Assembly: GCA_946413815.1 (NCBI GenBank)
Contig: CAMKMD010000012.1
Span: 1 to 64,000 of the forward strand
DNA: 64,000 nucleotides
From: an uncultured Ruminococcus sp.
GTDB lineage: Bacteria; Bacillota; Clostridia; Oscillospirales; Ruminococcaceae
Direction: 5' to 3'
The stretch's first letter is position 1. Every line of letters starts with the position of its first letter. The translations under genes and the position numbers were made by a program. Below the pieces are notes generated by a model. That model was not told the DNA's origin. It saw only the letters and a program-made list of their open reading frames with translations, and did not search any database. This document shows positions 17,208 through 25,749 of the stretch, in pieces.

Positions 17208-17462
17208 TTATTTTCCAAAAAGACTGATGCCTTTCTTGACGTATGGTTCCGTTTTCGTTGACACATACTTATAACCGGCAGCTTCTACAGTCTCTCTGAG
17301 CTTATCTGCATCCAGTTCGTTCTCAGAGATCAGTTCAGCCTGAGCATTTTCATGTGAAGCTGATGCCTTCTTCAGCTTGAACGACTCTTCAAATGCCTTG
17401 ACCATATGAGCTTCACAGTTATGGCACATCATACCTTCTATCTTTACTATAGTTTTGATCAT
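17208..17462 (-). CDS. Heavy-metal-associated domain protein (CopZ-like)
   Basis: 84 aa, slightly longer than typical CopZ (about 70). It has the HMA fold with the metal-binding GMMCHNCEAHM motif at residues ~10-20. The C-terminal YVSTKTEPYVKKGISLFGK extension is unusual. The family carries copper or similar soft metals to ATPases or regulators. Strong AAGGAGGT upstream. It lies 19 nt after nspC, so it appears to be co-transcribed with polyamine genes although no metal genes are nearby. Confidence 0.88.
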   Translation of the reverse strand: MIKTIVKIEGMMCHNCEAHMVKAFEESFKLKKASASHENAQAELISENELDADKLRETVEAAGYKYVSTKTEPYVKKGISLFGK

Positions 17463-17481
17463 AATATTACCTCCTTACCGG

Positions 17482-18615
17482 TTACAGACGCTCTTTGAAA
17501 TCGCTATATCCGAATTGTTTCAGGATTTCTGTTGAACCATCTTCTTTAAGAAGCACTATTGAAGGCAGCCCCATTCCGTTAAAAGTGTTATTTTTAACCA
17601 TTGAATAGATAGCCATATCCTCGAATACAAGTCTGCCTCCAACACGGAGTGGTTCATCAAAGGAGTACTCCCCTGTTGCATCGCCTGCAAGGCAGGTCTG
17701 TGATGCAAGCCGGTAGGAATACTTCTTTTCGCCGGTTTGCCCGGAATCTCTTAGAGGCGGCCTGTACGGCATTTCAAGTACATCCGGCATATGGCAGGCT
17801 GCCGAGGAATCAAGTATGGCAATCGGCATATCGTTTTCAGTGATATCAAGCACTTCTGTTACAAGGTAACCTGCATTGAGCGCTATGGCCTCACCTGGTT
17901 CAAGGTATACCTCAAGACCGTATTTGTCCTGCAAAGTCTTAATACATTTTTCAAGACGAGGAATGTCATAATCAGAACGTGTAATATGATGCCCACCGCC
18001 GAGATTTATCCATTCCATATTTTCGAGAACATCGCCGAACTTCTCTTCAACAGCGATTAGAGTCTTTTCAAGATCGTCTGAATTCTGTTCGCAGAGCGTA
18101 TGAAAATGAAGGCCTGTAACACCATCAAGATCATCTCTGCGGAAATTCCTGTTCGTAATTCCGAGCCTTGATTTCGGAGAACACGGATCATATATCTCAT
18201 GTCCTTCCTGAGTTGAACACTCAGGATTGATGCGAAGTCCTATCTTTTTTCCGGCAGCAAGCACACGATCACGATACTTGTCAAGCTGGTTAAATGAGTT
18301 AAAGATAATATGCCCGCAGTATGATATTATCTCATCTATCTCCGATTCCCTGTAGGCCGAAGAGAATACATGGTTTTCCCTGCCCATTTCTTCAAATCCG
18401 AGCTTTGCCTCAAATAATCCGCTGCAGGCAGTACCGCTGATGTATTTACTTATAAGCGGATATACATGATAGCAGGAAAACGCTTTCTGAGCAAGCAGGA
18501 TCCTTGCACCGGTTCTCTCCTGTACACCGGAAAGTATTTCAAGGTTTTGTCTTAGTCTTCCTTCATCTATTACATAACAAGGTGAAGGAAGACTATAAAT
18601 TATCTCATTTGTCAT
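17482..18615 (-). CDS. nspC: Carboxynorspermidine/carboxyspermidine decarboxylase NspC
   Basis: 377 aa, the family's usual length. It is an alanine-racemase-fold, PLP-dependent decarboxylase that converts carboxyspermidine to spermidine (or carboxynorspermidine to norspermidine). PLP lysine is in ILLAQKAFS; other signatures are LRINPECS, GLHFHTLCEQNS, NLGGGHHITR and LEPGEAIALNAGYLV. The GHH and HTLCEQ motifs separate it from diaminopimelate decarboxylase. It starts right after the stop of the carboxynorspermidine synthase gene, its pathway partner, showing translational coupling. Confidence 0.95.
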   Translation of the reverse strand: MTNEIIYSLPSPCYVIDEGRLRQNLEILSGVQERTGARILLAQKAFSCYHVYPLISKYISGTACSGLFEAKLGFEEMGRENHVFSSAYRESEIDEIISYCGHIIFNSFNQLDKYRDRVLAAGKKIGLRINPECSTQEGHEIYDPCSPKSRLGITNRNFRRDDLDGVTGLHFHTLCEQNSDDLEKTLIAVEEKFGDVLENMEWINLGGGHHITRSDYDIPRLEKCIKTLQDKYGLEVYLEPGEAIALNAGYLVTEVLDITENDMPIAILDSSAACHMPDVLEMPYRPPLRDSGQTGEKKYSYRLASQTCLAGDATGEYSFDEPLRVGGRLVFEDMAIYSMVKNNTFNGMGLPSIVLLKEDGSTEILKQFGYSDFKERL

Positions 18616-18616
18616 C

Positions 18617-19819
18617 TCAGTCTACGAGTACCGGATCAAAGTCCTCTTCCCAGGGAAGTCCCCATTTATTGAGTGCTTCCATAAACGGATCGGGATCAAA
18701 TTCCTCAATGTTGTATACACCGGCCTTTTTCCATGTTCCGGTCATTATCATCATTGCACCGATCATAGCGGGTACTCCGGTTGTATAAGATATAGCCTGT
18801 GAGCCCACTTCTTTGTAGCACTCCTGATGGTCGCAGATATTATAGAGGTAGTAGTTCTTATCCTTTCCGTCCTTCTTACCGCGGAAGATACAGCCGATAT
18901 TGGTCTTGCCGACTGTTCTCGGACCGAGTGATGCCGGATCAGGAAGAACAGCCTTCAGGAACTGAAGCGGAACGATCTCTTTGCCCTCATACATGATAGG
19001 CTCAATGGAAGTCATGCCGACATTCTCAAGACATTTCAGATGTGTCAGATAGCTCTGTCCGAAGGTCATGAAGAAACGGATACGCTTGATGCCTTTGATA
19101 TTCAGAGCAAGAGATTCAAGTTCCTCGTGGTGGAGCAGATACATATCCTTCTCTCCAACACCCTTGAAATTATAAACGCGCTTAATTTCCATAGGTTCAG
19201 TTTCAACCCACTTGCCGTCCTCGATGTAACTGCCCTTTGCAGAAACTTCACGGATATTGATCTCAGGATTGAAGTTTGTTGCGAAAGGATAACCGTGATC
19301 GCCGCCGTTGCAGTCAAGGATATCGATATAATTGATTTCATCGAACTCATGCTTCATGGCGTATGCGGAGAAAACACCGGTAACGCCGGGATCGAAACCG
19401 CTTCCGAGAAGAGCAGTGATACCAGCCTTCTCAAACTTCTCACGATAAGCCCACTGCCACTTGTATTCAAACTTTGCGGTATCGAGCGGCTCATAGTTGG
19501 CTGTGTCTACATAGTGTGTCTTTGTAGCAAGACAGGCGTCCATGATCGTAAGATCCTGATACGGCAGCGCAAGATTGAGGACAACATCAGGCTTATAGCT
19601 CTCAATAAGAGCAATTAGCTCTTCCACATTATCAGCATTGACCTGAGCAGTCTCAATTACTGTCTTTGTAGTGGGCTGGAGCTTCTCCTTGAGAGCATCG
19701 CATTTAGATTTTGTTCTGCTTGCTATCATTATGCCTTCAAAAACATCGCTGTTCTGGCAGCACTTGTGGATAGCAACGGATGCAACTCCTCCGCAGCCGA
19801 TGATCATACATTTTCCCAT
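18617..19819 (-). CDS. Carboxynorspermidine synthase (saccharopine dehydrogenase family)
   Basis: 400 aa with an N-terminal NAD(P)-binding motif (MIIGCGGVASVAIHKC) and the family features ALPYQDLTIMDACL, DTANYE and GFDPGVTGVFSAY. This Lys1-like enzyme condenses putrescine (or diaminopropane) with aspartate semialdehyde and reduces the product to carboxyspermidine (carboxynorspermidine). The adjacent nspC makes this assignment firm over saccharopine dehydrogenase. AACGGAGG precedes the ATG, and a GGACA/TGTCC inverted repeat lies 26-40 nt upstream. Confidence 0.94.
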   Translation of the reverse strand: MGKCMIIGCGGVASVAIHKCCQNSDVFEGIMIASRTKSKCDALKEKLQPTTKTVIETAQVNADNVEELIALIESYKPDVVLNLALPYQDLTIMDACLATKTHYVDTANYEPLDTAKFEYKWQWAYREKFEKAGITALLGSGFDPGVTGVFSAYAMKHEFDEINYIDILDCNGGDHGYPFATNFNPEINIREVSAKGSYIEDGKWVETEPMEIKRVYNFKGVGEKDMYLLHHEELESLALNIKGIKRIRFFMTFGQSYLTHLKCLENVGMTSIEPIMYEGKEIVPLQFLKAVLPDPASLGPRTVGKTNIGCIFRGKKDGKDKNYYLYNICDHQECYKEVGSQAISYTTGVPAMIGAMMIMTGTWKKAGVYNIEEFDPDPFMEALNKWGLPWEEDFDPVLVD

Positions 19820-19840
19820 TTTAATTACCTCCGTTTTTGT

Positions 19841-19866
19841 ATTATGGACAGGTATGTCCGTTATAA
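19841..19866. promoter_or_regulatory. Candidate operator upstream of carboxynorspermidine synthase
   Basis: GGACA-GGTA-TGTCC, flanked by ATTAT on one side and TTATAAT on the other, an imperfect larger palindrome. It lies in the short gap between the DUF3592 gene and the synthase start, where a regulator could act on an internal promoter. Confidence 0.4.
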
Positions 19867-19889
19867 TGTGTGGATGTCTATATTCTTAT

Positions 19890-20288
19890 TTACAGTTTAG
19901 TGAAAGAGTAGATTATAAATAATACTCCTCCCAGAATAAATACATTTTTGAGTATTCCTCTTTCTTTCGCCGCAGGAAAATAGATCTCCTCGGGATCGAG
20001 AGGATTAACAAAGATTTCCAATTGCATTCCCACCGGATAAGGCTTGTTTGAAGAAGAACTGTTTGTAGTAACAGTATGCAGCTCTCCGTTATAGGTATAT
20101 TCATATACCGGAGCATAAGTCATATACGATTTACCATTATCATCAGTTGATAATGATTCGCGATATCCGCATATAGTAGCTTTGCTGCTGTCAGAGCACC
20201 TTTTCTGTGCTTTATTATCAAGCTTATCATAGAGTATTCCGAGTAGTATTAAAGCGATACCGATAAATAGTATAATAATAAAAGACAT
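19890..20288 (-). CDS. DUF3592 membrane protein, short form
   Basis: 132 aa: one N-terminal membrane helix (FIIILFIGIALILLGILY), an extracytoplasmic beta domain with YAPVYEYTYNGELHTVTTNS and GMQLEIFVNPLDPEEIYFP, and a C-terminal helix (VFILGGVLFIIYSF). This is the DUF3592 layout, where the beta region resembles a small barrel. Function is unknown. It lies between agmatinase and carboxynorspermidine synthase, next to a longer relative. Confidence 0.8.
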   Translation of the reverse strand: MSFIIILFIGIALILLGILYDKLDNKAQKRCSDSSKATICGYRESLSTDDNGKSYMTYAPVYEYTYNGELHTVTTNSSSSNKPYPVGMQLEIFVNPLDPEEIYFPAAKERGILKNVFILGGVLFIIYSFTKL

Positions 20289-20323
20289 ATTTCCACCTTC
20301 TGTATTTCAGCAGTGTTACTTTT

Positions 20324-20929
20324 TTAGTATTCGCTGCTGATATCCGAAACACTCTTTTTTATTATCTTCTTACTGATCAGCACAAGAGCGATAATCAGAA
20401 GGATAAAAAAGATAAACGGCAGTATACCTATAAGTGTCATTATTCCAAGAGCTCTCATAACATGATCCTCTGTACGGATGAATGAACTTGAAGGGTCATT
20501 AGGGTCAATCAGGACAGTTTCCTCTTTACCGATCGTGTCTTTAAGCTCCTGCCAGTGCTTTTCAGATTTTTCAATATCGAGTTTCGAGTCTTCCGACTTC
20601 TCTTCACTTCCGTCTGAAGAGTAATCTGAATGTCCTTCTATATAATACTCCATTTTAGACTCGTAGGTCTGTCCGTTGTAATCATAACTGAGTATCTGAT
20701 AGCCGGTGACCATATTCTCGGTGATATTGCGGTCAACATCCTTGACTGTGGCTGTAACAGCTACGGAATGAGTCTTCCTGTTTTTCAGTTCCTTGAAATA
20801 TTCCCCTCCGGCAGTCCTTAGCAGGAAGAAGCCAACAAACATAAGAAGTCCCATTATTGCTATCAGAAGCTTGATTATTCCGATCAATATGCCAAGTCCG
20901 GGACTTACGCCGTTCACTTTAACTCTCAT
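20324..20929 (-). CDS. DUF3592-like membrane protein, long form
   Basis: 201 aa. An N-terminal helix (IGIIKLLIAIMGLLMFVGFFL) is followed by a beta domain (VTATVKDVDRN, YDYNGQTYESKMEYYIEG) interrupted by a charged Asp/Ser/Glu/Lys-rich insert, then VLIDPNDPSSSFI and a second helix (LIGILPFIFFILLIIALVLI). The (Y)DYNGQ and DPNDPSSS motifs mirror those of the shorter neighbour, so the two are probably diverged duplicates. Function is unknown. Whether they belong to the polyamine operon functionally or only by position cannot be said. Confidence 0.75.
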   Translation of the reverse strand: MRVKVNGVSPGLGILIGIIKLLIAIMGLLMFVGFFLLRTAGGEYFKELKNRKTHSVAVTATVKDVDRNITENMVTGYQILSYDYNGQTYESKMEYYIEGHSDYSSDGSEEKSEDSKLDIEKSEKHWQELKDTIGKEETVLIDPNDPSSSFIRTEDHVMRALGIMTLIGILPFIFFILLIIALVLISKKIIKKSVSDISSEY

Positions 20930-21022
20930 ATTTTTAATCTCCTTAAATCCTATATCATATTATAATGAAATTATGGTATAACCAGAATAGTGATACCGAT
21001 AGTCGCAAAGAACAGCCATCTT

Positions 21023-21877
21023 TCACCTCGACAACGCCAGCAGCATTTCACGAATGATCTTGCAGGCTACAGCTGTGGACACTCCGCTCTGATCGTAGGC
21101 GGGACTTAACTCGTTGACATCGCAGCCAACGATATTGAGCTTGCTGCATACAAGGGTGACTGCTTTTCTTAGTTCATCAAATGTTACTCCGCCGGCTTCA
21201 GGAGTTCCTGTACCGGGGAACACAGAAGGATCCAGTACGTCAAGGTCAAGGGTGAAGTATACATTCTTGCCCCTGAGCTTCTCTACAGTCTCTTCAAGGC
21301 CTTCAAAACTGAACATATGCATTGCAGTATGTTCATCGGCAAATCTGAATTCCTCTCTGTCGCCGCTGCGTATGCCGAACTGGTAGATGTGTCCGTCCCC
21401 TACTATTTCATGGCATCTGCGGAGTACGCAGGCATGAGAAAGCTTCTGTCCGAGGTAGTCATCACGAAGATCAGCGTGTGCATCAAAATGAATTATATAC
21501 AGCTCCTGATATTTATCAGCAACTGCCATAACCTGGCCAAGGGTAACAAGATGCTCTCCGCCCATCATCAGAGGAAGCTTTCCGTCTGCAAGTATCGTAT
21601 CAGCTCTGCCGGCGATATCGGCGAGAGTACGCTTTACGCTGCCAAAAGGCAGCTCAAGATCACCGCTGTCAAAAAAACAGTAGTCAGTCATGTCCTTATC
21701 CTGGTACGGACTGTATGTCTCAATACCAAAGCTCTCGTTTCGTATTGCAGAAGGAGCAAAGCGGGTCCCGGGTCTGAAGCTTGTTGTTCCGTCAAAACCG
21801 GCACCAAAAAGGACGATTTTGGCGTCTTCGTATTCGCTGTCACAGGCTATGAAGGTCTGTACGTTCTTATTCAACAT
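21023..21877 (-). CDS. speB: Agmatinase SpeB
   Basis: 284 aa, ureohydrolase family. It hydrolyses agmatine to putrescine and urea. The binuclear manganese ligands are visible: H in MMGGEHLVTLG, HFDAHADLRDDY, and DLDVLDPSVFPGTGTPEAGG. The GTGTPEAGG segment favours agmatinase over arginase. The start overlaps the end of speE by 11 nt. It follows the decarboxylase and spermidine synthase in one operon, which supports an arginine-to-putrescine route. Confidence 0.95.
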   Translation of the reverse strand: MLNKNVQTFIACDSEYEDAKIVLFGAGFDGTTSFRPGTRFAPSAIRNESFGIETYSPYQDKDMTDYCFFDSGDLELPFGSVKRTLADIAGRADTILADGKLPLMMGGEHLVTLGQVMAVADKYQELYIIHFDAHADLRDDYLGQKLSHACVLRRCHEIVGDGHIYQFGIRSGDREEFRFADEHTAMHMFSFEGLEETVEKLRGKNVYFTLDLDVLDPSVFPGTGTPEAGGVTFDELRKAVTLVCSKLNIVGCDVNELSPAYDQSGVSTAVACKIIREMLLALSR

Positions 21878-22718
21878 CTCTGAGCATCTCCTCTACGTAG
21901 TTTGGAAGTGCGAATGCTCCTGTATGGAGCTGGGTATTATAGTAGCGTGTGTGAAGTCCGAGCATACTCCATTTTGTACCGTTATAGTCTCTTACCGGAT
22001 GATACTTCTTTGATGCAAAACCGAAAAGCCAGTGACCGGAGGGGTATGTCGGGATATGTGCCTGATATACTTTGCTTATCGGGAAACTCTCAACTATACG
22101 CTTATGAGAACGCTGCATTGCAGCTGCGTCCTCATCATAGAACGGGCTTTCATGCTGGTTTACCATTATGCCGTCCTCGTGAAGGGCCTTGAAACAGCTG
22201 CCGTAGAATTCCTTGGTAAACAAGCCTTCCCCGGGTCCGAAAGGATCGGTAGAATCAACGATGATTACATCATACTTATCTTCGCAGCGGCGGATAAACT
22301 TCACGCCGTCCTCATAGTAGATATGAACTCTTTCATCATCGAGCCTGCAGGCTGTTGTTGGCAGATACTTCTTGCTCACCTCCACAACAAGCTCATCAAT
22401 CTCGACGAGATCGATATTTTCGACCGTAGTGTAGCGCGTCAGTTCTCTAACAACTCCCCCGTCACCTGCTCCTATAACAAGTATATTCTTCGGATTAGGA
22501 TGCACGGACATAGGAACATGAGTAATCATTTCATGATATATGAATTCATCTTTTTCAGTCAGCATCATATAGCCGTCAAGAGTCAGGAATCTTCCGAACT
22601 CTTTAGATGAGAATATGTCAATACGTTGAAATTCGCTGTTGCCGCTGTACAACTGTCTGTCAACTTTAATCGAAAATTTTACATTAGGAGTATGCCGCTC
22701 CGTAAACCAAAGTTCCAT
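21867..22718 (-). CDS. speE: Spermidine synthase SpeE
   Basis: 283 aa. It transfers an aminopropyl group from decarboxylated SAM to putrescine. Signatures: the N-terminal FGRFLTLDGYMMLTEKDEFI substrate loop, YHEMITHVPM, the nucleotide-binding VIGAGDGGVVRELTRY, DLVEID, and catalytic DSTDPFGPGEGLFTKEFY. The length is typical. It lies 53 nt after the decarboxylase and overlaps speB. Confidence 0.97.
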   Translation of the reverse strand: MELWFTERHTPNVKFSIKVDRQLYSGNSEFQRIDIFSSKEFGRFLTLDGYMMLTEKDEFIYHEMITHVPMSVHPNPKNILVIGAGDGGVVRELTRYTTVENIDLVEIDELVVEVSKKYLPTTACRLDDERVHIYYEDGVKFIRRCEDKYDVIIVDSTDPFGPGEGLFTKEFYGSCFKALHEDGIMVNQHESPFYDEDAAAMQRSHKRIVESFPISKVYQAHIPTYPSGHWLFGFASKKYHPVRDYNGTKWSMLGLHTRYYNTQLHTGAFALPNYVEEMLRDVE

Positions 22719-22771
22719 ATTTCCCCTCCCCTGTTTTCTCAGGTATTATTATAGCAACAATATAAGCACTG

Positions 22772-24217
22772 TTATTTCAGTACATTCAGCCTGTTAAGAT
22801 CAATATCCTCAGTACCTGTCATCTGGCATCCCTTTTCCTTTGCATACTTGATGTACTCAATTATCTCCGGAGTTATCAATTCGCCCGGTGCAAGTATTGG
22901 GATCCCGGGAGGATAACACATAACAAATTCGCTGCATATCCTTCCGGCGGATTCGTCTATAGGCAGAGATTCCTTTTCGGCATAGAAGGCGCGCCTTGGA
23001 GTTTCAGATACAATTGGGCTGATGTACTCCTGCGTCATCAGTTCACTTCCCGACTTTCCGAAACGACGTCTTATCTCTGCAAGTGCGCTGATAAGTCGTT
23101 CAATATCACGCTTTCGGTCGCCAACAGAGATGTAAGCAAGGATATTTCCTATATCTCCGAATTCTATCTGAATATCATACTCATCCCTCAGCAGGTCATA
23201 TACTTCGATTCCCGCAAGTCCTACAGGGAGAGTATAAACGGACAGTTTCGATACATCAAAGGCATATATACTGTCACCATTTATCAGTTCGCTTGAATAG
23301 GCGTAATAACCGCCTATACTGTTGATCTCCTGACGTGCGTATTCAGCCATTTCAACAGTCTTGCTGAAGATCTCTTTACCGTTGAGGGCGAGTCTTTTAC
23401 GTGATATGTCAAGGCTGGACAGTAGCAGATATGAGGCGCTTGTTGTCTGAGTAAGGTTTATGACCTGGCGCATATAATCGGCATTTACATTCGGACCGAG
23501 AAGCAGGAAGGAGCTCTGTGTGAGGCTTCCGCCGGATTTATGCATACTTACAGATGCGCAATCCGCACCTGCTGCCATTGCAGTTATCGGAAAGTTCTCG
23601 CCGAAATAGAAGTGAGTTCCATGCGCTTCGTCCACAAGAACAAGCATATTATGAGCATGAGCCAGTTCCGTAATGCGTTTCAGGTCAGAACAGATACCGT
23701 AATAAGTCGGATTGTTTACCATTATAGCCTTAGCGTCAGGATTCTCACGTATAGCGGCTTCTACCTGCTCAACAGACATACCGAGAGCGATGCCCAGCTG
23801 ATTGTTAACATCAGGATTCACATACACAGGTACCGCGCCTGTGAGGATCAATGCGTTTATAGCGCTTCTGTGAACATTGCGCGGCATAATGATCTTCTCA
23901 CCACTCTTGCAGGCATACATGATCATGCTTTGTACAGCTGATGTGGTACCTCCGACCATAAAGAAAGCGTTGGAAGCACCGAAAGCTTCAGCAGCTATAT
24001 CCTCAGCTTCTTTTATTACGGATACCGGATGACAAAGATTATCAAGTGGCTTCATGGAGTTTACATCAGCATCCATGCAGTCCTGTCCGAGAAAGTCGGT
24101 CAGTTCCTGATTTCCCCTTCCTCTCTTATGACCGGGAACATCAAAAGGTACAACACGCATACGCTTGAAACGCTGCAATGCCTCGTATATAGGAGCTTTA
24201 TTCTGACGATCAGTCAT
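22772..24217 (-). CDS. speA: Orn/Lys/Arg decarboxylase, probably biosynthetic arginine decarboxylase
   Basis: 481 aa from ATG 24217; ATG 24229 is the alternative but sits only 1 nt after GGAAGG. It is a fold-I PLP decarboxylase of the short SpeA/Cad type found in Firmicutes. Motifs: [41 protein letters not shown], and the PLP lysine in [13 protein letters not shown]. The C-terminal domain ends with [13 protein letters not shown]. The presence of agmatinase downstream suggests arginine is the substrate, giving agmatine; lysine or ornithine cannot be excluded. The start overlaps the end of speD. Confidence 0.9.
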   Translation of the reverse strand: MTDRQNKAPIYEALQRFKRMRVVPFDVPGHKRGRGNQELTDFLGQDCMDADVNSMKPLDNLCHPVSVIKEAEDIAAEAFGASNAFFMVGGTTSAVQSMIMYACKSGEKIIMPRNVHRSAINALILTGAVPVYVNPDVNNQLGIALGMSVEQVEAAIRENPDAKAIMVNNPTYYGICSDLKRITELAHAHNMLVLVDEAHGTHFYFGENFPITAMAAGADCASVSMHKSGGSLTQSSFLLLGPNVNADYMRQVINLTQTTSASYLLLSSLDISRKRLALNGKEIFSKTVEMAEYARQEINSIGGYYAYSSELINGDSIYAFDVSKLSVYTLPVGLAGIEVYDLLRDEYDIQIEFGDIGNILAYISVGDRKRDIERLISALAEIRRRFGKSGSELMTQEYISPIVSETPRRAFYAEKESLPIDESAGRICSEFVMCYPPGIPILAPGELITPEIIEYIKYAKEKGCQMTGTEDIDLNRLNVLK

Positions 24218-24980
24218 TTCCGTAAACATTCCTTCCGCTGAATATCTCTATCATTTCACGTCTTAGTGCATTTGTGATATCAAGTCTTCTTCTGGGGGCC
24301 ACTTCATTGACATCTGTATTGAATAGGTAGTTCTGAAGCTCAATCTCCTTGATGAGCATCTTTGTATGGAACATATTTGCCTGATATACATTGATATCAA
24401 CAGCATCATACTTCTCGAGAATGGAATCATCGATATAATTCTGTATTGAAGTAATATCATGGTCAATAAACAGCTTCTCTCCCTCAAGGTTTCTGGTAAA
24501 GCCTCTTACACGATAATCCATAGTGATTATATCAGAATCGAAACTTCCGATAAGGTAGTCAAGTGCAGTAAGCGGTGTAATCTTTCCGCAGGTCGCTACA
24601 TCAATATCCACGCGGAATGTGGCAATACTTGTATCCGGATGATACTCAGGATAAGTGTGCACAGTAACATGACTCTTGTCAAGATGGGCAACAGTCTCGG
24701 AGCCGCCGGCTGGTATCATAGTATCGTCAGCTATCAGGAATGTTGCAGAAGCTCCCTGAGGATCATAATCCTGCTTTGACACGCTCAGCACCTGTGCACC
24801 GATCATTTCAGTTACATGAGTCATGATATCTGTGATACGGCTTGAATTATACGCCTCGTCGACATAGGCGATATACTCAGCCTGTGCCTTTGGCGTCTTA
24901 GCGTAACAGACATCATAAATGTTGAAACTAAGGGATTTTGTCAGATTATTGAACCCATAGAGCTTTAGTTTGTTTTCCAT
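24210..24980 (-). CDS. speD: S-adenosylmethionine decarboxylase SpeD (long, E. coli type)
   Basis: 256 aa from ATG 24980 with AGGAG 6 nt upstream; an in-frame ATG at 25007 lies inside the terminator hairpin. The protein is a pro-enzyme that self-cleaves before a serine to form the pyruvoyl cofactor: [15 protein letters not shown] gives the cleavage Ser. Other motifs are [16 protein letters not shown] and DIDVATC. It resembles the ~264-aa enterobacterial class rather than the 120-aa Bacillus class. It makes decarboxylated SAM for SpeE. It is the first gene of the polyamine operon and sits behind a leader with an intrinsic terminator. Confidence 0.95.
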   Translation of the reverse strand: MENKLKLYGFNNLTKSLSFNIYDVCYAKTPKAQAEYIAYVDEAYNSSRITDIMTHVTEMIGAQVLSVSKQDYDPQGASATFLIADDTMIPAGGSETVAHLDKSHVTVHTYPEYHPDTSIATFRVDIDVATCGKITPLTALDYLIGSFDSDIITMDYRVRGFTRNLEGEKLFIDHDITSIQNYIDDSILEKYDAVDINVYQANMFHTKMLIKEIELQNYLFNTDVNEVAPRRRLDITNALRREMIEIFSGRNVYGND

Positions 24981-24992
24981 ACAATACTCCTC

Positions 24993-25312
24993 AAAATAAA
25001 AATGCACACAATAAGCGTTCAGCCTTTGTGTGCACTGATATCAAAAACTAAGCAGAATGCTGCTGTTGATAGCATAGCGGTTCCGAGAGTCTATATAAGC
25101 AAGATATCACCTTTTACTACTCTTATTGACCTTTCACAAGCTGAAGAAAACTTATAAAAACGTATCGGCAGTAATACTGTCGAATCAATAAGGCAACAGA
25201 AGTTGCCAGCCGGATTTCCGGCGGTCGGCATTTGACCCGGCTGTCCGTATGGCCTTGACTCCTATGGAGTGGTCAAAAATCTTGCTCTGAAACCGTAGCT
25301 TCTTCTGCAATT
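24993..25312 (-). ncRNA. Candidate cis-regulatory leader of the speD operon
   Basis: From the predicted start near 25312 to the speD ribosome site is about 305-320 nt with no ORF. Reading the minus strand, visible elements in order are: ACTCC-ata-GGAGT; CAGCCGG...CCGGCTG enclosing GGTC...GACC, with an alternative GCCGG-aaat-CCGGC; GGCAAC-ttct-GTTGCC; TATCAA...TTGATA enclosing AGCAG...CTGCT; and finally a 9-bp terminator with a T-run ending just before AGGAG. Mutually exclusive pairings followed by a terminator are typical of riboswitches or attenuators. It does not match a SAM, T-box, guanidine or cobalamin riboswitch that I can recall. Confidence 0.6.
25003..25034 (-). terminator. Intrinsic terminator directly upstream of the speD ribosome site
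   Basis: TGCACACAA / TTGTGTGCA perfect 9-bp stem followed on the minus strand by TTTTTATTTT and then GAGGAG. Transcription must pass it to reach speD, so it is an attenuation point. Confidence 0.85.
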
Positions 25313-25318
25313 TATACT

Positions 25319-25347
25319 ATTTTACCATATATTACGAGTCTTGTCAA
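25319..25347 (-). promoter_or_regulatory. Promoter of the speD operon
   Basis: TTGACA (25342-25347) and TAAAAT (25319-25324) with a 17-bp spacer on the minus strand. It lies about 365 nt before speD, placing the start near 25312. Confidence 0.75.
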
Positions 25348-25372
25348 GTGGAAAAGCGTTTTTATTATTTCA

Positions 25373-25738
25373 TCATTTTCCGTCTTTGATCCTGATCTCC
25401 CAGTAGTATTTACGGGCAGACACCGGGAAATCGTCCAAAACGCCATGCTCAGGGTCGTAGAATACTCCGTCGTGAAACAGCGACCAGTGCCAGCATCTTG
25501 GTGTTTCAAGGCTAAGGAAGCACAGCGGAGGAAGTTCTTCACGTGATATTACCTGTACTCGCTGGTCAGAGACCCAGAATCCGCCGTCTCTCAGCGCTGA
25601 TTTCATTTCCATGAGTGTAGTTTCACGCCAGTTATTAAGCTCCTTGGCAATAATGCGTACTTCCTTATTCAGTATCATCGCCAGAACAGCCTGCCCGCAC
25701 TGAAGGTCATCCGGTTCATGGACATATCCGATTTTCAT
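25373..25738 (-). CDS. C39-like papain-fold cysteine peptidase
   Basis: 121 aa, GAGGT 5-6 nt before ATG. The N-terminal DDLQCGQAVLAMILNKEV is the catalytic Cys helix of peptidase C39-like domains. His is in RCWHWSLFHDGVFYDPEHGV, which also supplies the Asp. The oxyanion Gln directly precedes in LQCGQ. It lacks the ABC-transporter parts of bacteriocin exporters and has no signal peptide, so it is a stand-alone cytoplasmic domain of unknown substrate. It lies 11 nt after dnaE, probably co-transcribed with it, and stops just before the speD promoter. Confidence 0.75.
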   Translation of the reverse strand: MKIGYVHEPDDLQCGQAVLAMILNKEVRIIAKELNNWRETTLMEMKSALRDGGFWVSDQRVQVISREELPPLCFLSLETPRCWHWSLFHDGVFYDPEHGVLDDFPVSARKYYWEIRIKDGK

Positions 25739-25749
25739 ACTCTACCTCC

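Noticed and set aside
25090..25320. Reading the speD leader as a 6S RNA, SRP RNA or RNase P RNA
   Set aside because: None of the conserved cores (6S central bubble, SRP GGAAG/GCAGCC loop, RNase P GAGGAAAGTCC) is present, and the final terminator abuts the speD ribosome site, which points to a cis-acting leader.
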